From an uncultured Bacteroidales bacterium (GTDB taxonomy: Bacteria > Bacteroidota > Bacteroidia > Bacteroidales > Muribaculaceae), in NCBI GenBank assembly GCA_900554345.1, contig USHH01000035.1, positions 1 to 15,396 on the forward strand: a DNA stretch of 15,396 nt, written 5' to 3'. Shown here in pieces: positions 1 to 6,985 of this stretch. Both the position numbers and the translations under genes were made by a program. The stretch's first letter is position 1. Every line of letters begins with the position of its first letter. Below the pieces are notes generated by a model. The model did not search any database. It was not told where the DNA came from and saw nothing but the letters and a program-made list of their open reading frames with translations.

Positions 1-41
1 AAGGAAGCGTGATGACGCCGCGTCATCACGCTTCCTTTTTT
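1..41 (+). terminator. Strong rho-independent terminator, probably bidirectional
   Basis: A perfect 17-bp inverted repeat (1-17 with 21-37) encloses a 3-base CCG loop and is followed by six T on the plus strand (36-41). It would stop a plus-strand transcript entering from the left of the window. On the minus strand the same stem begins 13 bases after the clpC stop codon and is preceded by an A tract, so it very likely also ends clpC transcription. The bases after the stem in that direction are outside the window. Confidence 0.88.
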
Positions 42-53
42 CATGCGTTTCCC

Positions 54-2627
54 TTATGCGTTTTTCTGAAGGTCTATTTCCTTGTGTTCGGCAGGCTCCG
101 CCGGTTCACCGTAGGTTACTACCGGACGCTCGTCGCCTTTCAGGTAGTCGACCTTGATATTGCCGCCTGACTTCCCTTCGGCGTTCAGGGTCAGCAGGAG
201 CTCGGCGAGCTCGTCTTCGAGATATTTCTGAATCGCCCTCTTCAGGGGACGGGCTCCAAAATTCCTGTCGTAACCCTTGGAGGCGATAAACTCCTTGGCC
301 TCATCGGAAAGAGTCATGGAGTAGCCGAGCTTCTCAACCCTGGAATAGAAGTCGCGCAGCTCGATGTCGATGATCCTGAAGATGTCTTCGCGCTCAAGCT
401 GGTCAAACATCACGATATCGTCGATACGGTTGAGGAACTCAGGAGAGAAGGCCCTGTTGAGAGCCTTGGAGATCACTCCGTGAGCCTGCTCCTTGCTGAC
501 GTCGCCCGTATTGAATCCGACACCGCCGCCGAAATCCTTGAGCTGACGCGAGCCGACATTGCTCGTCATGATCAGAATGGTGTTCTTGAAGTCGATATTG
601 CGGCCGAGAGAATCTGTCAGCCGTCCTTCGTCCATCACCTGAAGCAGGATGTTGAAGACGTCGGGATGTGCCTTCTCTATCTCATCGAGAAGCACCACCG
701 AATAAGGATGACGGCGCACCTTTTCAGTAAGCTGTCCACCCTCCTCGTAGCCCACATATCCCGGAGGAGCTCCTACGAGACGCGACACAGTGAACTTCTC
801 CATATACTCGCTCATGTCCATTCTTATCAAGGCGTCGCGGGAATCAAAGAGATATTCCGCGAGCTTCTTGGCAAGTAGGGTCTTGCCGACACCCGTCGGG
901 CCAAGGAACATGAACACGCCAATCGGCTTGTCGGGATCCTTGAGGCCTATGCGGTTGCGCTGAATGGCCTTCACCACCTTGCGGATGGCCTCCTCCTGAC
1001 CGATGACGGAGCCCTTGAGCTCGTCGCCCATCCTGAGGAGACGCGAGCCCTCGGCCTGCGCGATGCGCTGGGTAGGCACGCCGCTCATCATAGCCACCAC
1101 CTGCGCCACCTTCTCCTCGTCGACTGTCTGCCTCACGGAGTCGAGGCTCTTTTCCCACGATTCCTTTGCCTCGGCGAGCTCCTTCTTACGCTGGCTCTCG
1201 CGGTCGCGCAGGGAGGCGGCAAGCTCGAAGTCCTGATTGGTGGCGGCCTCTATCTTCTGTTCGCGGATCCGGTCGACCTCACGCTCCATCTTCTCGATCT
1301 CCTCCGGCACGACTATGTTGGTGATATGCACTCGTGAGCCGGCCTCGTCAAGGGCGTCGAGCGCCTTGTCGGGGAAGTTGCGGTCGTTGATATATCTTTC
1401 GGTAAGCGTCACGCAGGCCTTGACGGCCTCCGGAGTGTAGGTCACGTTGTGATGCTCCTCGTATTTATCTTTTACCTTCTCGAGGATCTCGAGGGTCTCC
1501 TCGGCCGTTGTGGGTTCCACCATTACCTTCTGGAAACGACGCTCGAGGGCGCCGTCCTTCTCTATGTTCTGGCGATACTCATCGAGCGTTGTGGCTCCGA
1601 TACACTGTATCTCGCCCCTGGCAAGGGCCGGCTTCAGGATGTTGGCGGCATCCATCGACCCCGGCGCCGAACCGGCGCCCACTATGGTGTGGAGCTCGTC
1701 GATGAAGAGGATGATGTCGGGATTGTTCTTGAGCTCGTCGAGCACTGCCTTGATGCGCTCCTCAAACTGTCCTCGGTATTTTGTTCCCGCCACGATGCCT
1801 GTCATGTCGAGACCCACCACGCGCTTGTCGAATAGGATGCGCGACACCTTCTTCTGCACTATGCGAAGGGCAAGACCCTCGACGATGGCCGACTTACCGA
1901 CACCAGGCTCTCCGATGAGCACCGGATTATTCTTCTTGCGGCGCGAGAGCACCTGGGCCAGACGCTCGATCTCCTTTTCCCTGCCCACGATTGGGTCGAG
2001 ACGTCCCTCGATGGCGGCTTTGGTCATGTCGTAGCCGAATTTGTCGAGGGCCGGAGTGTCCGACTTGCCCTGTTTCTTCTGCCTCGGGGCCTGCTCCTGA
2101 CGGGAAGGACCGGAGGTTGGGCCGAACTCGGAGGGCTCGTCATCGTCGTCGAAACTGCGCTCCACGTTCCGGGCGCCGCTTGCGTCGATCGACTGCACAC
2201 TGATGTCAAAATCAAGATATTTCTCCTTGATGCGGCGCAGCACGTCGCTGTCCATCGCGCGGCTGTCGTGCATGAGGGCGAGCAGGATATGCTCGCTGCC
2301 GATGGCCCTGGCGTGCATCTTACGGGCCTCGGAAGTGGCGAGCTGCAGATGGCGCACCGCCGGGAGCGATAGCTGATACTCCTGCTCGAAGAGTGTTGTC
2401 GTCTCTGTTGGAGGCTGTTCTGTGCGCAGGAAGTCCTCCAGTTCCTGCATTATCTCCTCGATAGGAACATTCAGCTGACGCAGAATCTTGAAGGCATATC
2501 CGTCGTGGCTGCGCAGAGCCCCGAGCACGAAATGCTCACATCTGATCACAGGCGAGTCAAACTGCTTCGCTTCATTGGACGCAAGCTGCAGAATCGGTCT
2601 GAATTGTTTTGAAAAATCGTTGGTCAT
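54..2627 (-). CDS. clpC: ClpC-type AAA+ ATPase, unfoldase of the Clp protease
   Basis: This 857-residue protein is a Hsp100 unfoldase that should feed substrates to ClpP in the cytoplasm. An N-terminal Clp repeat domain covers about residues 1-145, followed by a charged linker to about 190. The first AAA+ module has Walker A GEPGVGKS (239-246), pore loop GTKYRG (281-286), Walker B ILFIDE (306-311) and arginine-finger candidates R363/R364. A UVR-like helix (about 463-480) occupies the short middle region, as in ClpC; ClpB would carry a much longer coiled-coil domain. The second module has GPTGVGKT (576-583) and VVLLDE (644-649). VGF (703-705) lies where the ClpP-docking IGF/LGF loop is expected, which supports a proteolytic partner. 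Length fits the family. The ATG at 2627-2625 follows an A/T-rich leader with no clear Shine-Dalgarno. It is transcribed divergently from gyrA and no ClpP gene is visible. Confidence 0.96.
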   Translation of the reverse strand: MTNDFSKQFRPILQLASNEAKQFDSPVIRCEHFVLGALRSHDGYAFKILRQLNVPIEEIMQELEDFLRTEQPPTETTTLFEQEYQLSLPAVRHLQLATSEARKMHARAIGSEHILLALMHDSRAMDSDVLRRIKEKYLDFDISVQSIDASGARNVERSFDDDDEPSEFGPTSGPSRQEQAPRQKKQGKSDTPALDKFGYDMTKAAIEGRLDPIVGREKEIERLAQVLSRRKKNNPVLIGEPGVGKSAIVEGLALRIVQKKVSRILFDKRVVGLDMTGIVAGTKYRGQFEERIKAVLDELKNNPDIILFIDELHTIVGAGSAPGSMDAANILKPALARGEIQCIGATTLDEYRQNIEKDGALERRFQKVMVEPTTAEETLEILEKVKDKYEEHHNVTYTPEAVKACVTLTERYINDRNFPDKALDALDEAGSRVHITNIVVPEEIEKMEREVDRIREQKIEAATNQDFELAASLRDRESQRKKELAEAKESWEKSLDSVRQTVDEEKVAQVVAMMSGVPTQRIAQAEGSRLLRMGDELKGSVIGQEEAIRKVVKAIQRNRIGLKDPDKPIGVFMFLGPTGVGKTLLAKKLAEYLFDSRDALIRMDMSEYMEKFTVSRLVGAPPGYVGYEEGGQLTEKVRRHPYSVVLLDEIEKAHPDVFNILLQVMDEGRLTDSLGRNIDFKNTILIMTSNVGSRQLKDFGGGVGFNTGDVSKEQAHGVISKALNRAFSPEFLNRIDDIVMFDQLEREDIFRIIDIELRDFYSRVEKLGYSMTLSDEAKEFIASKGYDRNFGARPLKRAIQKYLEDELAELLLTLNAEGKSGGNIKVDYLKGDERPVVTYGEPAEPAEHKEIDLQKNA

Positions 2628-2672
2628 CTATATAATGAATGTTTTTACCTGACTAATAACAACCGTTTTCAG

Positions 2673-2680
2673 CAAAGGTT
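2673..2680 (-). promoter_or_regulatory. Weak candidate -7 box for clpC
   Basis: Read on the minus strand this is AACCTTTG, one mismatch from the Bacteroidota -7 consensus TAnnTTTG. It would place the transcript start roughly 40 bases ahead of the clpC ATG. No good -33 TTTG lies at the expected distance, so this is a tentative call. Confidence 0.25.
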
Positions 2681-2826
2681 GCATATGACGCATGCAATTA
2701 TCATGCCAATTATTCAACGGAGTGTCATGTGTGAATATTTCACCGTGAGGCGCCAGAGGGGGGGGAAGGAGTGAAAAACGAAATTATTGAGGCGGCGGCA
2801 TTGCCCATTGAATTAAATTTATTAAT

Positions 2827-2860
2827 TTTGCTGATTAGAAATGCCGGAAGGTTATTTTTA
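2827..2860 (+). promoter_or_regulatory. Candidate gyrA promoter, Bacteroidota type
   Basis: A TTTG at 2827-2830 could be the -33 element, and TATTTTTA at 2853-2860 matches the -7 consensus TAnnTTTG at every fixed base except the last. The spacer is 22 bases, near the upper end of what is usual. Transcription would start around 2867, giving a short leader of about 14 bases before the gyrA ATG. Confidence 0.4.
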
Positions 2861-2880
2861 TAAACACACTGACACAACAC

Positions 2881-5472
2881 ATGCAAGGAGACGACAAAAT
2901 TATTCCGATCAACATCGAATCGGAAATGAAAAGCGCCTACATCGACTATTCCATGTCGGTGATAGTGTCCAGAGCCCTGCCAGACGTGCGCGACGGCTTC
3001 AAGCCGGTGCACAGAAGGGTACTGTTCGGGATGAACGAATTGGGCAATAATTTCGCGGGCAACACTAAGAAATCAGCCCGTATTGTCGGCGAGGTGATGG
3101 GTAAGTATCACCCCCACGGCGACTCCTCTATATATTTCACTATGGTAAGAATGGCCCAGGACTGGTCGCTGAGGTATCCGCTTGTCTTCGGACAGGGAAA
3201 TTTCGGATCGATCGACGGCGACTCGCCCGCAGCCATGCGTTATACGGAAGTAAAGCTCGCCCGCATGGGCGAGGAGATGCTTCGCGACATCAATGCCGAC
3301 ACGGTGGATTTCGTGCCTAATTTCGACAACACGCTCACCGAGCCGTCGGTGCTTCCGACCCGTATCCCCAACCTGCTTGTCAACGGCGCCTCCGGCATCG
3401 CCGTGGGTATGGCCACGAATATGCCCCCCCACAACCTCACGGAGTCGCTCAACGGCGCTCTCGCGCTGATCGACAACCCCGACATCGAGGTTGAGCAGCT
3501 GATGGAGTATGTGAAGGCTCCCGACTTCCCGACGGGGGGCGAGATATGCGGACTGAACGGTGTAAGAGACGCCTACCTCACAGGCCGCGGCCGGATCATA
3601 ATCCGCGCCAAGGCCGACATCGAGAGCGACGGCAACCGCGAGCAGATCGTGATATCCGAGATTCCTTACGGAGTGATTAAGAACGACCTCGTGAAGAGTA
3701 TCGGCGACCTCGTGGAGGAAAAGAAGATCGAGGGCATCGCCGACATCACCGACACCAGCGCCCGAGGCCAGATGCATATCGCCATCGAGATCAAGCGCGA
3801 CGCCAATGCCCGCGTCGTGCTCAACAAGCTCTTCAAGATGACGCAGCTTCAGACTTCCTTCAGCGTCAACAACGTGGCCCTCGTCAACGGACGCCCCAAG
3901 ACGCTCAATCTCAAGGAGATCCTCCAGGCGTTCATCGATCACAGGCATGAGGTCGTGATCCGCCGCACGAGATTCGAGCTAAGGAAAGCCGAGGAGCGGG
4001 CCCACATCCTCAAGGGCCTCATGATCGCCACCGACAACATCGACGAGGTGATAGCCATCATCCGCGCCTCGCAGACCACCGAGGAGGCCCGCCAGAGGCT
4101 CACCGACAGGTTCGGCCTCGATGACCCTCAGACACGAGCCATCGTGGAGATGAGGCTCCGGCAGCTCACCGGCCTCGAGATGGAGAAACTGCGCGCCGAA
4201 TACGATGAGCTGATGAAACTCATCGCACACCTCAACGACATCCTCAACAACGACGATGTGTGTCGCGGGGTGATGAAGGACGAGCTCATCGAGATTCGCG
4301 ACAAATACGGCGACGAGCGCCGCACGCGAATCAATATGCTCACCAACGACTTCAACGCCGAAGACTTCTTCGCCGACGACGCGATGATCATCACGATCTC
4401 GCATCTCGGATATATCAAGCGTACCCCCCTCGCCGAATTCCGCACGCAGCACCGCGGCGGCCTCGGAGCACGCGGCAGCGTGACACGCGATCAGGATTTC
4501 ATAGAATACATATATCCGGCCACCAACCACAACTACATGCTCTTTTTCACCCAGAAGGGACGCTGCTACTGGCTCAAGGTCTATGAGATTCCGGAGGCCG
4601 GCAAGAACTCGAGGGGCAGAGCCATCCAGAACCTCCTCAACATCGACAGCGACGACTGCGTCAACGCCTTCATCAGGGTCGCCAAGCTCAACGACAAGGA
4701 CTACATCAATACCCACAACCTGATATTCGCCACCAAGAAGGGCGTGATCAAGAAAACCTCGCTCGAGGCTTACTCGCGTCCGAGGACCAACGGCGTCAAC
4801 GCCATCATAATCCGCGAGGACGACCAGCTGATCCAGGTAAGGCTCACCGACGGCAACGCCGAAGTGATCCTGGCCAACCGCAAGGGCAACGCCATCCGCT
4901 TCCACGAAAGCAAGGTCAGGGAGATGGGACGCGTCTCCACCGGCGTCAGGGGCATGTCGCTCGATGATGACGACGAAGTGGTAGGCATGATCACCATGAC
5001 CGGCTCGCCCGACGAGACAGTGATGGTGGTGTCGCAGAACGGGTATGGCAAGCGATCGGCGCTCGACGACTACCGCATCACCAACCGAGGCGGCAAGGGC
5101 GTGAGGACAATGATGATCACCGAAAAGACCGGCGAGCTCGTGGCTATCAAGAACGTCAACGACTCCAACGACCTGATGATCATCAACCAGAGCGGCATCA
5201 CGCTGCGTCTCGCCGTGGAGAGCATAAGGGTGATGGGACGCGCCACACAGGGCGTCAAGCTCATCGACCTCACTAAGAGGGGCGACCGCATCGCGTCAGT
5301 ATGCAAGGTAGACCACGACGAGGAGAAGGACGAGGAGACAGAGGAGACGATAGCCTCCGAGACCGTAGCCATTGAATCGGATGGCGCCGAGACCACAGTC
5401 ACCGAGACGACGGGGACTATTGCCGAAGACAACGTTGACGGGCAGCCCGACGAAGACCTGGCTGAAGAATAA
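2881..5472 (+). CDS. gyrA: DNA gyrase subunit A
   Basis: GyrA cuts and rejoins DNA and, with GyrB, introduces negative supercoils using ATP. The 863-residue protein starts with the typical IDYSMSVIVSRALPDVRDG region. The catalytic tyrosine is Y121 in AAMRYTE, preceded by R120. The quinolone region reads HPHGDSSIYFTMVRMAQ (77-93): Ser82 is kept, but Phe86 replaces the acidic residue at E. coli position 87. A second Phe (103) sits in LVFGQGN where LVDGQGN is typical. The C-terminal six-bladed domain starts near residue 500. Its GyrA-box is QHRGGLG (523-529) rather than QRRGGKG, and NRGGKG occurs at 735-740. A strongly acidic tail (about 811-863) follows. No GyrB gene is in the window. ParC is the alternative, but the GyrA-box and tail favour GyrA. 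The ATG at 2881 has no strong Shine-Dalgarno. It probably shares a transcript with the TPR gene 29 bp downstream. Confidence 0.95.
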   Translation: MQGDDKIIPINIESEMKSAYIDYSMSVIVSRALPDVRDGFKPVHRRVLFGMNELGNNFAGNTKKSARIVGEVMGKYHPHGDSSIYFTMVRMAQDWSLRYPLVFGQGNFGSIDGDSPAAMRYTEVKLARMGEEMLRDINADTVDFVPNFDNTLTEPSVLPTRIPNLLVNGASGIAVGMATNMPPHNLTESLNGALALIDNPDIEVEQLMEYVKAPDFPTGGEICGLNGVRDAYLTGRGRIIIRAKADIESDGNREQIVISEIPYGVIKNDLVKSIGDLVEEKKIEGIADITDTSARGQMHIAIEIKRDANARVVLNKLFKMTQLQTSFSVNNVALVNGRPKTLNLKEILQAFIDHRHEVVIRRTRFELRKAEERAHILKGLMIATDNIDEVIAIIRASQTTEEARQRLTDRFGLDDPQTRAIVEMRLRQLTGLEMEKLRAEYDELMKLIAHLNDILNNDDVCRGVMKDELIEIRDKYGDERRTRINMLTNDFNAEDFFADDAMIITISHLGYIKRTPLAEFRTQHRGGLGARGSVTRDQDFIEYIYPATNHNYMLFFTQKGRCYWLKVYEIPEAGKNSRGRAIQNLLNIDSDDCVNAFIRVAKLNDKDYINTHNLIFATKKGVIKKTSLEAYSRPRTNGVNAIIIREDDQLIQVRLTDGNAEVILANRKGNAIRFHESKVREMGRVSTGVRGMSLDDDDEVVGMITMTGSPDETVMVVSQNGYGKRSALDDYRITNRGGKGVRTMMITEKTGELVAIKNVNDSNDLMIINQSGITLRLAVESIRVMGRATQGVKLIDLTKRGDRIASVCKVDHDEEKDEETEETIASETVAIESDGAETTVTETTGTIAEDNVDGQPDEDLAEE

Positions 5473-5501
5473 ATGAATTTTCACTCTAAATTGCAAGATA
5501 T

Positions 5502-6716
5502 ATGAAAAATCTGCTGACATTCGCTTTGTGCGCAGCCGTGGCCGGCTCAATGTATGGCCAGGCCGATGCCGTGAAGAGCGCCTCCAAGCTCTCCGGCAAA
5601 CTCGACAAGCTTTCTGAAGCCAGAACCCTCATCAAGGGGGCTATGGATAACGAACAGACCAAGAATCAGGCCGAAACATATTTCACGGCCGGTAAGATCG
5701 AGTTTGACGCCTTCGACAAGGGATTCCAGGCCAAGGCCATCAATCCCAACGACCCCTCCGCCGATCCCGTCGCCATGGCCGACCAGCTCATGAACGGCTA
5801 CAACTATTTCCTCAAGGCCCTTCCTCTCGACAGCCTTCCCAACGAGAAAGGTCAGGTGAAGCCCAAATACTCGTCGAAGATCCTCAGCGCCATCCAGGGA
5901 CATGCCTCCGACTTCTTCACGGCCGGCGCATCATACTTCAACGACAAGAAATACTATCCCGAGGCCTATGAGGCATTCATGGTCTACGGCAATCTTCCGG
6001 AATCCGGCCTGATGGGCAAGTCGGCAGCACTGCTTGATTCCGCACAGATCGCCACATCCTTCTTCAACGCCGGCCTCAGCGCATACTCGGGCAATGAGGT
6101 GGAGAAGAGCGGCAACGCTTTCCACAAGGCCATCGAGTACGGCTATCCCGAGAAGGAGGCCTACATCTATGAGATCGCTTCCTGGCAGGCCCTTGCCCAG
6201 CGCGACTCCACAAAGGAGAACTATGCCCAGGACCGCATCATGGACGTGGCTTCGCTCGGATATCAGAAATTCGGCACTAAGGAGCCCCTCTTCCTCAACA
6301 ACATGATCAACTCGCTCGTGAGCCGCGGACAGTATGACAGGGCCCTTCAGGAAGTCAACCGTCTCGTAACCGAGAATCCCGACAACGGCGATATCCTCGG
6401 CCTCCGCGCCTTCATCAACGACCGCATGGACAAGGATGACGCAGCCGTGGAAGACTACCGCAAGGCAGCCACCCTTCCCGAAGTAGGCTTCGAGACACTC
6501 CGAAACGCCAGCAAGAAGATCCTGCTCGTGGGCACGAGCAAATACAACGAGCTCGACGGAGCTGAGCCCGAGAAGCGTCAGGCCATCAAGGAAAACTACT
6601 ACATCGCCGCCAAGAACATCGCCGAGAAGGCCGACCAGATGAATCCCGGCGATCCCGACCTGCAGAACGTGATCGAGAGCATCCAGTACGCACTCGACAC
6701 ATATTTCAACCATTGA
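5502..6716 (+). CDS. Secreted tetratricopeptide-repeat protein of unknown function
   Basis: The 404-residue product starts with a signal peptide (KN then a hydrophobic stretch from about 4 to 18, ending near SMYGQ), so it should be exported to the periplasm or held at the envelope. No lipobox cysteine follows. The mature part is helical with TPR-like pairs. The clearest is near 263-320 (LFLNNMINSLVSRGQYDRALQEV, then LRAFINDRMDKDDAAVEDYRKA); weaker ones lie at about 133-165 and 185-215. TPR repeats usually bind proteins, and no catalytic motif is visible. The gene lies 29 bp behind gyrA with no terminator between them, so the two are probably cotranscribed. A rho-independent terminator follows at 6746. 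The ATG at 5502 is chosen because it gives the signal peptide. I recognise the type of protein but not a specific function. Confidence 0.85.
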   Translation: MKNLLTFALCAAVAGSMYGQADAVKSASKLSGKLDKLSEARTLIKGAMDNEQTKNQAETYFTAGKIEFDAFDKGFQAKAINPNDPSADPVAMADQLMNGYNYFLKALPLDSLPNEKGQVKPKYSSKILSAIQGHASDFFTAGASYFNDKKYYPEAYEAFMVYGNLPESGLMGKSAALLDSAQIATSFFNAGLSAYSGNEVEKSGNAFHKAIEYGYPEKEAYIYEIASWQALAQRDSTKENYAQDRIMDVASLGYQKFGTKEPLFLNNMINSLVSRGQYDRALQEVNRLVTENPDNGDILGLRAFINDRMDKDDAAVEDYRKAATLPEVGFETLRNASKKILLVGTSKYNELDGAEPEKRQAIKENYYIAAKNIAEKADQMNPGDPDLQNVIESIQYALDTYFNH

Positions 6717-6745
6717 TCTCATTCCTGACAGGAACCACGCCATCA

Positions 6746-6789
6746 GAGAGGGCTGCCGGGCATCGACCCGGCGGCCCTTCTCAGTTTTT
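6746..6789 (+). terminator. Rho-independent terminator of the gyrA-TPR unit
   Basis: A GC-rich stem is formed by 6746-6760 and 6767-6782 with a six-base loop (CATCGA). It has one bulged A and one mismatch and is followed by TTTTT at 6785-6789. It starts 30 bases after the stop codon of the TPR gene and separates that unit from the mre operon. Confidence 0.85.
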
Positions 6790-6871
6790 ATGCATGTAGT
6801 GCAGAACAAATGCATGAGCAGGCACCGGCACGGGTCTTTTTTGTAAAAAATCGCATGAAACTGTAAAAAAT
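6790..6871 (+). repeat. Two pairs of 20-bp-spaced direct repeats upstream of mreB
   Basis: ATGCATG occurs at 6790-6796 and 6810-6816, and TGTAAAAAAT at 6842-6851 and 6862-6871. In both pairs the copies start exactly 20 bp apart, close to two helical turns, so a regulator could bind both copies on one DNA face. They lie 46 to 127 bp ahead of the mreB -7 box. Short AT-rich repeats also arise by chance, so a role is only a guess. Confidence 0.4.
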
Positions 6872-6916
6872 TCCGAAAGAAAGGCTCAGGTGATATGTTA
6901 TTAAACAATTTTTCAT

Positions 6917-6924
6917 TAACTTTG
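6917..6924 (+). promoter_or_regulatory. -7 box of the mre operon promoter
   Basis: TAACTTTG is an exact match to the Bacteroidota -7 consensus TAnnTTTG and lies in an AT-rich stretch after the gyrA-TPR terminator. The -33 region (around 6890-6900) is AT-rich without an exact TTTG. Transcription should start near 6931-6933, giving a leader of about 55 bases before mreB. Confidence 0.7.
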
Positions 6925-6939
6925 CACATGCTTTCTAAA

Positions 6940-6958
6940 GGAGACTGAAAAAGTCTCC
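6940..6958 (+). other. Short hairpin in the mreB leader RNA
   Basis: GGAGACT (6940-6946) pairs perfectly with AGTCTCC (6952-6958) around a five-base GAAAA loop. It lies just after the predicted transcript start and is followed by C rather than T residues, so it is not an intrinsic terminator. A 5'-end hairpin like this could protect the operon mRNA from decay or serve as a small regulatory element. Confidence 0.5.
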
Positions 6959-6985
6959 CCTATCGCATATAACCGTTAGATAAAA

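Larger units (their letters stand above)
2628..2880. promoter_or_regulatory. Divergent clpC/gyrA intergenic region
   Basis: This 253-bp AT-rich gap must hold promoters for both divergent genes. It contains a G8 tract (2758-2765) and a small inverted repeat, GCATG and CATGC separated by seven bases (2690-2706), that could be a protein-binding site. I found no convincing small gene and no terminator in it. Candidate promoter boxes are listed separately. Confidence 0.6.

Noticed and set aside
480..2203. Plus-strand open frames opposite clpC (for example 480-878 and 1510-2034)
   Set aside because: clpC is unambiguous through both ATPase modules on the minus strand; the opposite frames have no recognisable motifs.
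54..2627. ClpB (disaggregase) as an alternative name for the Hsp100 gene
   Set aside because: The long middle coiled coil of ClpB is missing, a UVR-like helix is present, and a VGF ClpP-docking loop is seen.
3073..4905. Long open frames on the minus strand opposite gyrA (3073-3948 and 3979-4905)
   Set aside because: They are mirror frames of a GC-rich, strongly conserved gene; the translations are low-complexity (His/Val/Asp/Glu-rich) with no domain and no promoter.
6832..6850. T6 and A6 runs (6837-6850) as a second terminator before mreB
   Set aside because: The T-run is not preceded by a GC-rich stem of useful length, and the clear terminator at 6746-6789 already ends the upstream unit.
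5931..6929. 332-codon minus-strand frame opposite the TPR gene
   Set aside because: It spans the terminator and mreB promoter region and mirrors the TPR codons; its Val/Leu/Gly-rich product matches no family I know.
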